Shown here in pieces: positions 10,241 to 18,310 of a stretch of 64,000 nucleotides of DNA. The notes beneath the pieces were generated by a model that saw nothing but the letters and a program-made list of their open reading frames with translations, ran no database searches and was not told where the DNA came from. The stretch covers positions 186,001 through 250,000 of the forward strand of contig NZ_KB899971.1 of assembly GCF_000378485.1 (NCBI RefSeq), read 5' to 3'. The number at the start of each line of letters is the position of its first letter. The stretch's first letter is position 1. The position numbers were made by a program, and so were the translations under genes. The stretch is from Flavobacterium rivuli WB 3.3-2 = DSM 21788. Its GTDB lineage: Bacteria; Bacteroidota; Bacteroidia; Flavobacteriales; Flavobacteriaceae.

Positions 10241-10849
10241 ATGGCTTTTGAATTACCAAAATTACCTTATGCATACGATGCCCTTGAGCCTTATATAGAT
10301 GCTAAAACTATGGAGATTCACCATACTAAGCACCATAACGCTTATACAACAAACCTTAATGCAGCTATTGCAGGCACCGATCTTGAAGGTAAAACTATAG
10401 AAAATATACTTTTAAACCTTGATACTACTAATGCCCCCCTAAGAAACAACGGTGGCGGTTACTATAACCACAACCTGTTCTGGACGATACTTTCGCCAAA
10501 AGGCGGAGGCGAGCCTACAGGCGAACTTGAAGAAGCTATAGATAAATCTTTTGGCTCTTTTGAAGAGTTTAAAGCAAAATTTGCTAAAGCTGCCGCTACA
10601 CAATTTGGCTCAGGCTGGGCATGGCTTACCGTACAAAAAGGCGGCAAGCTGGAAGTTGTAGGCACACCTAACCAGGACAACCCGCTAATGCCCGAAATAG
10701 GCGGCGAAGGAACACCTATTCTTGGCCTTGACGTTTGGGAACACGCGTATTACTTAAATTACCAAAACAGAAGGCCTGATTATATTGAGGCGTTCTTTAG
10801 CATTGTTAACTGGGAAGAGGTTACAAGGCGTTTTGCCCTTGAAAAATAG
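10241..10849 (+). CDS. sodA: Superoxide dismutase, Mn type (Fe/Mn family)
   Basis: 202 residues, normal for the family. Metal ligands are visible at H27 (EIHHTKHH), H77 (YYNHNLFW), D164 and H168 ([11 protein letters not shown]). The glycine-rich [10 protein letters not shown] segment and the Gln in NQDNPLM are the arrangement usual for Mn-specific enzymes rather than Fe-specific ones; cambialism cannot be excluded. It converts superoxide to hydrogen peroxide and oxygen in the cytoplasm (no signal peptide). It is monocistronic, with its own promoter and terminator. The Mn importer of this window (52490-54370) is a plausible functional partner. Confidence 0.95.
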   Translation: MAFELPKLPYAYDALEPYIDAKTMEIHHTKHHNAYTTNLNAAIAGTDLEGKTIENILLNLDTTNAPLRNNGGGYYNHNLFWTILSPKGGGEPTGELEEAIDKSFGSFEEFKAKFAKAAATQFGSGWAWLTVQKGGKLEVVGTPNQDNPLMPEIGGEGTPILGLDVWEHAYYLNYQNRRPDYIEAFFSIVNWEEVTRRFALEK

Positions 10850-10866
10850 TCTTTATAAAGATATAG

Positions 10867-10896
10867 AACGGGCGCTGAGAGGTGCCCGTTTTTTTT
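10867..10896 (+). terminator. Rho-independent terminator of sodA
   Basis: AACGGGC and GCCCGTT form a 7-bp stem around a GCTGAGAGGT loop, followed by a run of T. Nearly the same hairpin closes the mntH operon at 52311-52340 on the other strand. Confidence 0.9.
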
Positions 10897-10912
10897 GTTC
10901 TCTGCTTAATCA

Positions 10913-11345
10913 TATTGTTTCCGTTGCTGTCATTGTGAGGCACGAAGCAATCTAATTATTAAGGCAGGAAAACAGTAAGATTACAAAAAAGTTATCTGTA
11001 ACACACCCCTAACCCCTCTCAAGAGGGGAACAGCTTCACTCATACTTCTAAACCGCATTTTATTCAGTATATTTCAGTTGTTAGAGGATGGCTCCTTTCT
11101 CAAGATAGAAACAGCATCACTCAGAGTTTTAAGCCGCACAGTTATTCAGGATATTCCCGGCGTTGGGGGCGGGCTTCCCTCTTGAGAGGGGTTGGGGGTG
11201 TGTTACTGTAATAATGTTTTCCTATAAAAAATTTGAAATCACAGAATCCTGAGCTCCAAAGGAGCGGCATATATGCCGCTCCTTTGGAGCTCTATAGTAT
11301 ACGCATACCTGATTGCTATAAACATACCGCCCCGCCGGGACGCAC
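10913..11345 (-). repeat. Composite intergenic repeat, single inverted copy
   Basis: Read on the minus strand, this segment contains the same modules in the same order as one unit of the array at 50638-52303. They are a GCTCC/GGAGC palindrome, AACACACCCCCAACCCCTC with its AAGAGGGG palindrome, a second AAGAGGGG palindrome ending in GTGTGTTACAG, and the motif ATTGCTTCGTGCCTC followed by GTTTCCG-type sequence. It follows the sodA terminator. It contains no gene; the 60-codon ORF at 11273-11455 is repeat-derived. The remainder up to 11510 shows nothing. Confidence 0.75.
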
Positions 11346-11510
11346 ATATTGTAACCAAAGGCGCCATGACAACGCACGAAGAGCCATTATTATTCAGGCA
11401 GAAAAATAATAAGGCTTACAAATCAGGTGTGAGTGTCCTGCTTGTTCAGAAATAAACAGACTGCGTATTTATTATTTTAAGAGTGGAAATCGTGACAGAT
11501 GACTAAACAA

Positions 11511-12305
11511 TTACTTCATCTTTAAGTAGGCATCAGCTTCGCTATACGGTATAAGCACTTCTTTTTGCTGCTCTGCATAAGCGGCAACTTCATAAGCATT
11601 ATAAAAAAGGAGCAGTCCGTTTTCTTTAAAGAAAATATTTTGTGGCAGTACAAATTTATTTTCTTCAAACATCAGGCCAGTCGAATTTATCGATTTACCT
11701 GCAGGAATCTTATACTTAGCCCTGAATTTCTTTTCGGCGAATGCCGTAAATGCTTTCTCGTCTTTAAAAATATCTGAGTATTGTAAAGACCTGCCCGTTT
11801 TAGCGTTAAACAGTAACGACCTGTCGCCCGCATAACCGTGGGCACCACCGGTAAACATATAGTTATTAAGCTTAATACCAATAATGCTGTCGGTTTTATA
11901 ATCAACCGTGCCTTTTATCTTAGCTTCCCATGCCATGGCGTCTTTCGGGAATTTTTTAGCCAGCTCATCATACGATTCTATAAAAGACGTCATTAATTCC
12001 TTGTAGCTGGTAGCATCTGTAGGTTTTTCGCCAAAGTACACAATGCTTCTTACTGTCCTGAATATTTTATTGTTAATGCTGTCTCCCGCAACCGGAATTC
12101 CAGATGCATCCGGCACATTAATATCTACATAAGTACGGGGTTCCGGGCCGGCCAGCATGGTTTTTTTGCTGTACACCTTATCTGTAAAGGTAAGTACTGC
12201 GGGTTTCTCTGTAGTGGTGGTATACTCTGTAGTGGTTTCTTCTTTGTCTTTTTTGCATGAGGTAAGCAAAAGAACAGACAGTATAAGGGTTAGGCAATAT
12301 TTCAT
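11511..12305 (-). CDS. Lipoprotein with DUF3298/DUF4163-type domains
   Basis: 264 residues from the ATG complementary to 12303-12305. This start places a lipobox (LLLTSC) at residues ~12-17, which an earlier in-frame start would bury. After the Cys come Lys/Glu- and Thr-rich spacers. The C-terminal part resembles DUF3298 (RsiV-like) proteins, with YMFTGGAHGYAGDRSLLFN, a GAHG-type signature of that family, and then LQYSDIFKD. Family members are extracytoplasmic; in RsiV the domain binds lysozyme, but no such role can be claimed here. It is divergent from the MetB-family gene. Confidence 0.75.
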   Translation of the reverse strand: MKYCLTLILSVLLLTSCKKDKEETTTEYTTTTEKPAVLTFTDKVYSKKTMLAGPEPRTYVDINVPDASGIPVAGDSINNKIFRTVRSIVYFGEKPTDATSYKELMTSFIESYDELAKKFPKDAMAWEAKIKGTVDYKTDSIIGIKLNNYMFTGGAHGYAGDRSLLFNAKTGRSLQYSDIFKDEKAFTAFAEKKFRAKYKIPAGKSINSTGLMFEENKFVLPQNIFFKENGLLLFYNAYEVAAYAEQQKEVLIPYSEADAYLKMK

Positions 12306-12345
12306 AAATAAGTAAAGTGTTATTGTTTTGTAAAAGTGGCCTGTG

Positions 12346-12379
12346 TTGTTACACACCTAACCAATTTACAGTAAATTTG
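12346..12379 (+). promoter_or_regulatory. Putative promoter of the MetB-family gene
   Basis: TTG at 12346 and TAAATTTG at 12372-12379 fit the Bacteroidetes pattern with a 23-bp spacer. Transcription would begin near 12386, favouring translation from ATG 12412 over ATG 12391. Confidence 0.5.
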
Positions 12380-12411
12380 CCTATATTTTTATGACATTGA
12401 ACAATCTTTAT

Positions 12412-13557
12412 ATGAAATTTAACACAAAAACCATACATGGCGGTCAGCAAAACGACCCCAGCACCGGCGCGGTAATGCCCCCGGTATACCAAACAAGTAC
12501 CTTTGCACAAAGCAGCCCGGGCGTACACCAGGGTTATGAGTACAGCCGTGCGGCAAACCCTACACGCACTGCCTTAGAGAATGCTCTGGCAAGTATAGAA
12601 AATGGCGTGCGCGGCCTTGCATTTTCGTCGGGACTGGCGGCGACCGATACCGTTTTAAAATTGCTTAAACCGGGTGATGAGGTTATTGCCATGGATGACC
12701 TTTATGGCGGTACTTACCGCATGTTTACCCGCATTTACCAGGATTATGGCATCATCTTCCATTTTGTGGATATGAACGACACGGAAAAATTTGAGTCGTT
12801 GATAAACGATAAAACAAAACTGGTTTGGGTAGAAACGCCTACTAACCCGTTAATGAAACTTGCCGATATTGAGGCTATTGGAAAAATTACCAAAGCTAAA
12901 AATATACTCTTTGCGGTAGATAATACTTTTGCTACCCCTTACCTGCAACAGCCTCTTAACCTGGGTGCCGATATTGTTATGCACAGCGCAACAAAATACT
13001 TAAACGGCCATAGCGATGTTATTGCCGGGGCACTTGTTGTTAAAGACGAAGCCCTGGGCGAAAAGCTGCATTTTGCACAATTTGCTACAGGGGGTACACT
13101 GGGTCCTCAGGATTCTTTTTTGGTACTTCGTGGTATTAAAACACTACACCTGCGCATGCAACGCCATTGCGAAAACGGTGTTAAAGTTGCCGAATACCTT
13201 AGCAACCACCCTAAAATTAAAACGGTTTATTACCCCGGCTTAGAGAGCCACCCGCGCCACGAAATTGCTAAAAAGCAAATGAAGGGCGGTTACGGCGGTA
13301 TGGTATCGTTTACATTTGCATCGGGTGCAAAGGCAGAGGCTATTACCTTTCTTGAAAACCTGGAGGTGTTTACCCTGGCAGAATCTTTAGGTGGTGTAGA
13401 GTCTTTAGCTAATCATCCTGCATTAATGACGCACGCCTCTATACCCGAAGCGAAACGTAAAGAACTTGGCATTACCGATGATATGGTGCGCCTTAGTGTA
13501 GGTGTAGAAGATGTTGATGACCTTATTGCCGATATAGAGCAGGCTCTTTCTAAGTAG
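12412..13557 (+). CDS. Cystathionine gamma-synthase/lyase family PLP enzyme
   Basis: 381 residues from ATG 12412; an upstream ATG (12391) would sit almost on the predicted transcription start. It has the Cys/Met metabolism PLP fold: YSRAANPTR near the N-terminus, FSSGLAATD, VDNTFATPYLQQP, and the Schiff-base lysine K195 in MHSATKYLNGHSD. SVGVEDVDDLIADI closes the protein. It may act as cystathionine gamma-synthase (MetB), cystathionine gamma-lyase or O-acylhomoserine sulfhydrylase; the motifs do not separate these safely, though the N-terminal TKTIHGGQ and the length fit MetB/CGL. It is a single gene, followed by short repeats. Confidence 0.88.
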   Translation: MKFNTKTIHGGQQNDPSTGAVMPPVYQTSTFAQSSPGVHQGYEYSRAANPTRTALENALASIENGVRGLAFSSGLAATDTVLKLLKPGDEVIAMDDLYGGTYRMFTRIYQDYGIIFHFVDMNDTEKFESLINDKTKLVWVETPTNPLMKLADIEAIGKITKAKNILFAVDNTFATPYLQQPLNLGADIVMHSATKYLNGHSDVIAGALVVKDEALGEKLHFAQFATGGTLGPQDSFLVLRGIKTLHLRMQRHCENGVKVAEYLSNHPKIKTVYYPGLESHPRHEIAKKQMKGGYGGMVSFTFASGAKAEAITFLENLEVFTLAESLGGVESLANHPALMTHASIPEAKRKELGITDDMVRLSVGVEDVDDLIADIEQALSK

Positions 13558-13564
13558 GCAGTGT

Positions 13565-13715
13565 TTGGTAAGCAGTGTACAGTGTTCAGTCGCAGTATTC
13601 AGAAAGACACACCCTAACCCCTTTAAGAGGGGAACACTAATACCTTTAACCTCTCCTGCTTAGCATCAGAGTGTAGCTGGTTCTCCTCTCATATAAGGTT
13701 TGGGGTATGTTTTGT
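13565..13715. repeat. CAGT-rich stretch plus CCCCTYTYAAGAGGGG-type inverted repeat
   Basis: CAGT iterations at 13565-13600 are followed by a degenerate element: ACACCCTAACCCCTTTAAGAG at the left, then a spacer with TGTAGCTGGTTCTCCTCTC and a GTTTGGGGTATG right end. It is a decayed relative of the modules at 36527 and 50638. Confidence 0.55.
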
Positions 13716-13751
13716 AGAACATATAGTATTACAATTAAATTTCTCACTAAT

Positions 13752-13948
13752 ATAAAAGCAACCTGTCCGGGGCATTGGGCAGGTTGCTTTTTGTTTTGGC
13801 ATTAGTAAGTGTAGTAGTTTAGGATATTCTTTTTTCAGGGGGCCAAAAAAGGAAAAGTCGCCAATATGTTGTAGTAGGATATATTTTAATTTGCTTTAAG
13901 CATTGCTGCCCTGTGCAAATAGTGTTTCTTAATTACAAAGCAAAGATA
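13752..13948 (-). ncRNA. Putative small RNA, unit 1 of a three-copy tandem family
   Basis: On the minus strand, TATCTTTG (complement of 13941-13948) fits the -7 consensus. About 140 nt downstream, CAGGTTGCTTT pairs with AAAGCAACCTG (13755-13790, 11-bp perfect stem, loop with CCCCGG) and a TTTTAT tail follows. The predicted transcript is ~180 nt. The body shares the string TTTTTTGGCCCCC and the preceding TTGGCG block with unit 3. No ATG-started frame spans the conserved block. This is an RNA call from conservation among units and promoter/terminator logic only; no expression data exist. Confidence 0.55.
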
Positions 13949-14079
13949 GCGTGGCTTTACAGGCAATTTTTAATATTTAGATAACCGGAAGTTTTGTCCT
14001 GATGAATGGCATATAAGTTTAGGTGGGGTAATTCTTACGTGGCAATAGTCAGGCAAAATACATTGTACAAAATAATTGC

Positions 14080-14245
14080 GCAGCAAAGCAGCCTGCCTGG
14101 GGGCCAGCAGGCTGCTTATATAAACAGCATAAACTATTTACGGTAAATTTTTAGGGAACCAAAAAGGGGAATCGTTAATAACGGCAAACTTGATTTACGA
14201 AAATTCTACTTCTGTAAAAGCAATCGTTATTGTAAGGCAAATATA
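14080..14245 (-). ncRNA. Putative small RNA, unit 2 of a three-copy tandem family
   Basis: TATATTTG (complement of 14238-14245) is the -7 element. The hairpin AAGCAGCCTGC/GCAGGCTGCTT (14086-14117, 11-bp stem, C-rich loop) ends it, but the T tract is weak (TTTGCT). The conserved body is more diverged here: GATTCCCCTTTTTGGTTCCC corresponds to TTTCCCTTTTTTGGCCCCC of unit 3. Promoter-upstream sequence is shared with unit 3 at the same distance. Confidence 0.5.
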
Positions 14246-14261
14246 AGCAGGGTTGTAAGGG

Positions 14262-14298
14262 TTGTGTTAATTTTAAGCAAACTGTAACATTTGTTTAA
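14262..14298 (-). promoter_or_regulatory. Conserved upstream element of sRNA unit 2
   Basis: On the minus strand AAACAAATGTTACAGTTTG lies upstream of the unit 2 -7 element. Unit 3 has AAACAAATGTTACCGTTAG at the same distance (14678-14697). The GTT core fits the LytTR-site pattern fully in unit 3 and 8 of 9 positions in unit 2. Confidence 0.4.
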
Positions 14299-14444
14299 GT
14301 TTTTACAAATGCATTATATACATAAAACGGCAATTTTTTTAACTCCATAACATTATAATAACGAGCAATATATAAGTAAGGCCAAGTATATAGACAGTTT
14401 AAGGATGTAAGATTACAATTACTAATCCTTAAACAAAATTAAAC

Positions 14445-14645
14445 GTATAAAAAAAACCTGCCGTGGGGAGTGGCAGGTTAATTTTTTAGTTATGGCACCA
14501 GTTAAGGTAGTGTGGTATATGTCTTTTATGGAGTGGGGGCCAAAAAAGGGAAACTGCGCCAATAGTAGTAGTAAAGTATTTTTATTTTTTTGCCCGGGTG
14601 CGTAGTCCGGTTGCAAATGTTTTTATTATTAACACTACAAATGTA
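14445..14645 (-). ncRNA. Putative small RNA, unit 3 of a three-copy tandem family
   Basis: TACATTTG (complement of 14638-14645) is followed by a ~180-nt body and a canonical terminator: AACCTGCC/GGCAGGTT (14455-14479) with an ACTCCCCAC loop, then eight T residues on the minus strand. The central block TTGGCGCAGTTTCCC runs into TTTTTTGGCCCCC, as in unit 1. A 64-codon ATG frame (14422-14616) crosses it, but the equivalent frame is closed by stops just upstream in units 1 and 2, so an RNA is the better reading. Confidence 0.58.
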
Positions 14646-14677
14646 AACAGCATTGTAAGGTTATTTGCATTAATTAG

Positions 14678-14697
14678 CCTAACGGTAACATTTGTTT
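14678..14697 (-). promoter_or_regulatory. Conserved upstream element of sRNA unit 3, LytTR-like
   Basis: AAACAAATGTTACCGTTAG on the minus strand, with its ACCGTTAGG 9-mer beginning ~41 bp upstream of the -7 element. The 9-mer fits the published LytTR-binding pattern (W-M-M-GTT-N-R-K). Such short matches can arise by chance; conservation and spacing are the stronger evidence. Confidence 0.4.
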
Positions 14698-14868
14698 AGG
14701 CAGACTGCAGGTATGTATCGACAAACTACAACCATGTAGTTAAAGGTTTCCCTATTAATATTGGTATACAGGTATTTATTGCGAACTTTAAACAATTGTA
14801 GCAAATTTTGTTAATGTATGTATATACTTACAGTCAATCAACGCTCTATTTTGCATGTTTACCGATAA

Positions 14869-14963
14869 AAAAACCATTCGTCGAAGCCAAACAACCATTT
14901 ACCGTACTTTAACGCCACCTAAACGAAAAACACCGGCGCAGGTACTATATAAAAGTACATTTG
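14869..14963 (+). promoter_or_regulatory. Promoter region of receiver gene 1 with TTACCG repeats
   Basis: TACATTTG at 14956-14963 fits the -7 consensus and lies 43 nt before the ATG at 15006. Upstream, TTACCGAT (14869) and TTACCGTAC (14899) form direct repeats 30 bp apart; similar TTACCGT copies precede the second receiver gene at 19151 and 19175. The stretch 14700-14868 holds nothing else I can name. Confidence 0.45.
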
Positions 14964-15005
14964 TATATTAACAAACAACCATCAATTTTACACACCTTTA
15001 CCATA

Positions 15006-15419
15006 ATGCCAAAACCATTAAACATATTATTAATTGAAGATGATACCATAGAGGTAATGAAATTCAACAGAGTTTTAAAATCTATGGATATCGTGCACAA
15101 AATAATAGAAGCTAACAATGGCGAAGAGGCATTAGAGATACTTAAAGACAGGGATGTTATTCCTGACATTATAGTGCTCGACCTTAATATGCCAAAAATA
15201 AACGGTATAGAATTTTTAACGATCTTAAAAGAAGATGAAGTTTTAAAATACATACCGGCAATAATACTTACCACCAGTAACAACCATAAAGACGTTATGG
15301 AGTGTTACAGGCTGGGTATAGCGGGTTATATTATTAAACCGCTTAAGTATGATGAATATGTTTTCAGGATTAAAAAACTTATTGAATACTGGAGCACTAA
15401 CGAACTGATATCGCAATAA
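15006..15419 (+). CDS. Single-domain response regulator (Rcp1-like receiver) 1
   Basis: 137 residues from ATG 15006; an upstream in-frame ATG (14961) overlaps the -7 element and is rejected. Receiver hallmarks: acidic E11-D12-D13, phosphoacceptor D59 in VLDLNMPKINGIEFL, T89 in LTTSNNHKD and K111 in IIKPLKYDEY. There is no output domain, so it should act by protein contact or as a phosphate shuttle. It is very similar to the product of 19289-19702 and heads the H-NOX cluster, 18 nt from the H-NOX gene. Inferred role: phosphotransfer partner or sink for the kinase at 15981-17903. Confidence 0.9.
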   Translation: MPKPLNILLIEDDTIEVMKFNRVLKSMDIVHKIIEANNGEEALEILKDRDVIPDIIVLDLNMPKINGIEFLTILKEDEVLKYIPAIILTTSNNHKDVMECYRLGIAGYIIKPLKYDEYVFRIKKLIEYWSTNELISQ

Positions 15420-15437
15420 TATTAACAATTACACGCC

Positions 15438-15977
15438 ATGTACGGAATTATTAACGTAGCCATACAGGATTTTGCCGTAGAAAATTATGGCCCCGAAAAA
15501 TGGGAAGCTATAAAGGAACAAAGCGGTGTTGATGTTGATTATTCGCTTACAGACAGCCCTTATAACGATACCATAGCATACATTGTAGCAAAGGCAGCAT
15601 CTAAAGAGATGAATCTTGATATAGAAGATGTGCTTAACGACCTTGGCGAAAGCATAATACCTACCACAAACAAAAAATTTAACAGCTTTATAGATTCGCG
15701 CGGCGATACCCTTAGGGATTATTTAATAAATTTGCCTAACTTTCATAACAGGATTGCCATGATATACCCAGAGCTTACCCCGCCACAGTTTAGGGTAAGC
15801 CATTTAGGAAACAGCAGTATGCACTTGCATTATTTTTCTAAAACAAAAGGTATAACAGCATTTATAAAAGGCTATCTTAAAGGCCTGGTATCTATGTTTA
15901 ATGAAAGTGCAACCGTAGAGTTTTTGCAAAGCAGGGATAATGGTAATCCGCAGGAAATTTTTAAAATAAGCTGGTAG
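15438..15977 (+). CDS. H-NOX (heme-nitric oxide/oxygen binding) sensor protein
   Basis: 179 residues, a full-length stand-alone H-NOX domain. It starts MYGIINVAIQ as in the family. The proximal heme ligand is H103 (NLPNFHNRI), and PPQFRV follows. The conserved Y-x-S-x-R motif that holds the heme propionates reads Y132-F-S134-K-T136, so the arginine is replaced by threonine, with lysine at 137. Known relatives bind NO (or O2) through ferrous heme and change the activity of a neighbouring kinase or cyclase. Three bases separate it from the kinase gene, whose N-terminus is an H-NOX-associated domain. Heme binding is likely but may be altered by the substitution. Confidence 0.9.
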   Translation: MYGIINVAIQDFAVENYGPEKWEAIKEQSGVDVDYSLTDSPYNDTIAYIVAKAASKEMNLDIEDVLNDLGESIIPTTNKKFNSFIDSRGDTLRDYLINLPNFHNRIAMIYPELTPPQFRVSHLGNSSMHLHYFSKTKGITAFIKGYLKGLVSMFNESATVEFLQSRDNGNPQEIFKISW

Positions 15978-15980
15978 TTT

Positions 15981-17903
15981 ATGAGCAATTTTACGTTTAG
16001 TTTTAACGAGGAAAATTTTAGCCAGATATTTCCATTTTACATATTACTGGATAATACCTTAACTATACAATCTCAGGGAAAAAGCCTGTCTAAATTTCAT
16101 TCAAAATTACTGCCGGGCGCAAAACTTGACGATCATTTTAGAGTTAAGCGGCCGTATATAGACGAGTTTACTGCCGATTGTGTGGTAGAAATACTAAACC
16201 AGCTTACCATTTTAGAGTGCAATACCCAGCCCGATGTGGTGCTGCGCGGGCAGTTTGAAATCATGGATGGCAAATTTTTATTTGTAGGTTCGCCGTGGCT
16301 GTCATCTGTAGAAGAGGTTAAGCAGCGTAACCTCAACATTTTTGATTTTGCCAACTACGATCCCCAACTCGATTTATTGCAAATACTACGCAAGCAGGAA
16401 CTTACAACCCTGGAGTTTAAAGAGCAGCTAAAAATAAATACCGAACAAAAAGAAGAGTTAAAGCGCGACCGCGAAGAGCTTAACAGGCTGTCGCTCGTGG
16501 CGAGCAATAACGATAATGCCATTATATTTACCCACCCCAATGCCGAGATCTTTTGGTGCAATGATGCTTATGTAAAGCTTACCGGCTTTACTATAGAGGA
16601 AATTATTGGCAAAACTCCGGTAGAGATAGGCCGCACCCACCTTACCGATGATGAGGCACTTACCGAAATGGTGGGCCATTTTTACAAAGGCGAATCGTTT
16701 GACGTTGAGATTGCCCATGGTAAAAAAGACGGTAGCTACTTCTGGACGCGGGCACAAGGACAGCCTATTTATGACGAAAATGGAAAAGTAGTACAATACT
16801 TTGCCATGATACAGGACATGACCGATGAGAAAGAGCGTGAAGAACAGCTTGTTATCCTGTCGCTTATTGCCCAGAAAAACATGAATGCCGTTATTATTTG
16901 CAATAGTGATGGCACAACAGAGTGGGTAAACCCAAGCCTTAACCTGCTTACCGGCTACAGCAATAAAGAACTTATTGGCATTAACCCATCTACGCTTTTA
17001 AGCGGGCCCGATACCAATCCAGAAACATTAGCCTATGTTTATGACCAGCTAAGCAAGGGAGAACCCTTTAATTGCGAGATTGTTAACTACCATAAATCGG
17101 GCAGGAAATACTGGATACGCGTGCAGGGCCAGGGGCTTTATAATGCCAATGGCGAGCTTACCCGCTTTTTTGCCATAGAAGAAGATATTACCAATAAAAA
17201 ATCGCTTGAGGAACAAAAGGAAGAACTTTTGCGAAGCCTTGAAAAAAGTAACCGCGAGCTCGAAGATTATGCCCAGATAGTATCGCACGACCTTAAGTCG
17301 CCGCTGCGAAGCATAAACTCGCTTATTGCCTGGATAAAAGAAGAGAATGAGGGCAACCTTGCAGAATCTACACTGGAGTATTTTGGCATGATAGACAATA
17401 AGCTCGAAAAAATGGAACACCTTATACAGGGTGTACTTACCTATTCTAAAATAGACAAGACCGATATTGCTAAAGAAAATGTTGACACTCACGAAATTAT
17501 AAGCAACATTATTAGCATGATACACATACCGGCTAACATACTTGTATCTATAAACGGGCCACTGCCGGTAATACGTGCAGACCGTTTCAGGACGCAGCAG
17601 TTATTCCAGAATCTTATAAGCAATGCCGTTGCCTATATAGACAAGACAGAAGGTTATGTAGAGGTAGGCGCAAAAGAGACAGACGATGCCGTAACCTTTT
17701 ATGTTAGCGATAACGGAATGGGCATTGCAAAAGAAAATCACGAAAAAGTTTTTAAGATTTTCCAGTCGCTTGCCAAAAACGAAAAATCTACCGGATTAGG
17801 GCTTTCGATAGTTAAAAAAATCATCGAAAATTACAAAGGAAAGATATGGATTGAGAGTGAAAAAGGGAAAGGAACAACTTTTTACGTCGAAATACCAAAA
17901 TAA
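15981..17903 (+). CDS. HNOBA-PAS-PAS sensor histidine kinase
   Basis: 640 residues, soluble (no membrane segment). Residues 1-135 resemble the heme-NO-binding-associated (HNOBA) domain found next to H-NOX in guanylate cyclases. A coiled coil (~137-170) follows, then PAS domains at ~170-285 (NDAYVKLTGFT) and ~292-405 (NPSLNLLTGYS), each with a PAC-type tail. The phosphoacceptor is H436 in VSHDLKSPLRS, and the ATPase carries N (NLISNAV), G1 (DNGMGIA) and G2 (GLGLSIV) boxes. It is presumably controlled by the H-NOX protein encoded three bases upstream and feeds the Hpt and receiver proteins of the cluster. No receiver domain is fused. Confidence 0.9.
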   Translation: MSNFTFSFNEENFSQIFPFYILLDNTLTIQSQGKSLSKFHSKLLPGAKLDDHFRVKRPYIDEFTADCVVEILNQLTILECNTQPDVVLRGQFEIMDGKFLFVGSPWLSSVEEVKQRNLNIFDFANYDPQLDLLQILRKQELTTLEFKEQLKINTEQKEELKRDREELNRLSLVASNNDNAIIFTHPNAEIFWCNDAYVKLTGFTIEEIIGKTPVEIGRTHLTDDEALTEMVGHFYKGESFDVEIAHGKKDGSYFWTRAQGQPIYDENGKVVQYFAMIQDMTDEKEREEQLVILSLIAQKNMNAVIICNSDGTTEWVNPSLNLLTGYSNKELIGINPSTLLSGPDTNPETLAYVYDQLSKGEPFNCEIVNYHKSGRKYWIRVQGQGLYNANGELTRFFAIEEDITNKKSLEEQKEELLRSLEKSNRELEDYAQIVSHDLKSPLRSINSLIAWIKEENEGNLAESTLEYFGMIDNKLEKMEHLIQGVLTYSKIDKTDIAKENVDTHEIISNIISMIHIPANILVSINGPLPVIRADRFRTQQLFQNLISNAVAYIDKTEGYVEVGAKETDDAVTFYVSDNGMGIAKENHEKVFKIFQSLAKNEKSTGLGLSIVKKIIENYKGKIWIESEKGKGTTFYVEIPK

Positions 17904-17979
17904 TCGTTGATTAACATAATTTAGGTATGTTATAATTCTGTTAAAATATATATTTTTACAGAACATATAGCTACATAAC

Positions 17980-18297
17980 ATGGAAGAGCCTAATCTTAAT
18001 TACATTAATGAGCTTGCCGGAGATGATAACGATTTTCGTGCAGTGCTAATTGGCGTTATAAAAAACGAGCTGCCTGCAGAAATTAATGAGTACCAGGATA
18101 ACCTTGCTGCTCAGAATTTTAACGCAGCCGCTGATAACGTGCATAAGTTAAAACACAAAATTAGCGTTATGGGTATGGAGCAAAGTTATTATCTTGCAGA
18201 AAAGTTTGAGAATAACCTAAAAGAACGCTCTACACAATTACAGGCCGAGTTTGGCCAGCTGCTTATGGCCATGCAGGGCTTTGCGGCGTCATTATAA
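17980..18297 (+). CDS. Stand-alone histidine phosphotransfer (Hpt) protein
   Basis: 105 residues, all-helical. The phosphorylatable histidine is probably H55 in NVHKLKHKISVMGM, matching the HKLKG-type Hpt signature with His replacing the usual Gly after KLK. Role: relay of phosphate between kinase/receiver and a second receiver. It lies 76 nt after the kinase gene and 13 nt before the LytTR regulator gene, so it is probably in the same transcript. Its presence implies a multistep relay even though no hybrid kinase is encoded here; a single-domain receiver could supply the middle step. Confidence 0.85.
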   Translation: MEEPNLNYINELAGDDNDFRAVLIGVIKNELPAEINEYQDNLAAQNFNAAADNVHKLKHKISVMGMEQSYYLAEKFENNLKERSTQLQAEFGQLLMAMQGFAASL

Positions 18298-18310
18298 ACC
18301 CATTAAGGAT

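Noticed and set aside
11273-11455. 60-codon ORF on the plus strand inside the composite repeat
   Set aside because: It begins within repeat sequence, has no signature or homolog-like features, and similar repeat copies do not keep the frame.
14422-14616. 64-codon ORF on the minus strand over sRNA unit 3
   Set aside because: The corresponding frame in units 1 and 2 is closed by stop codons upstream of the conserved block, so the conservation is not at protein level.
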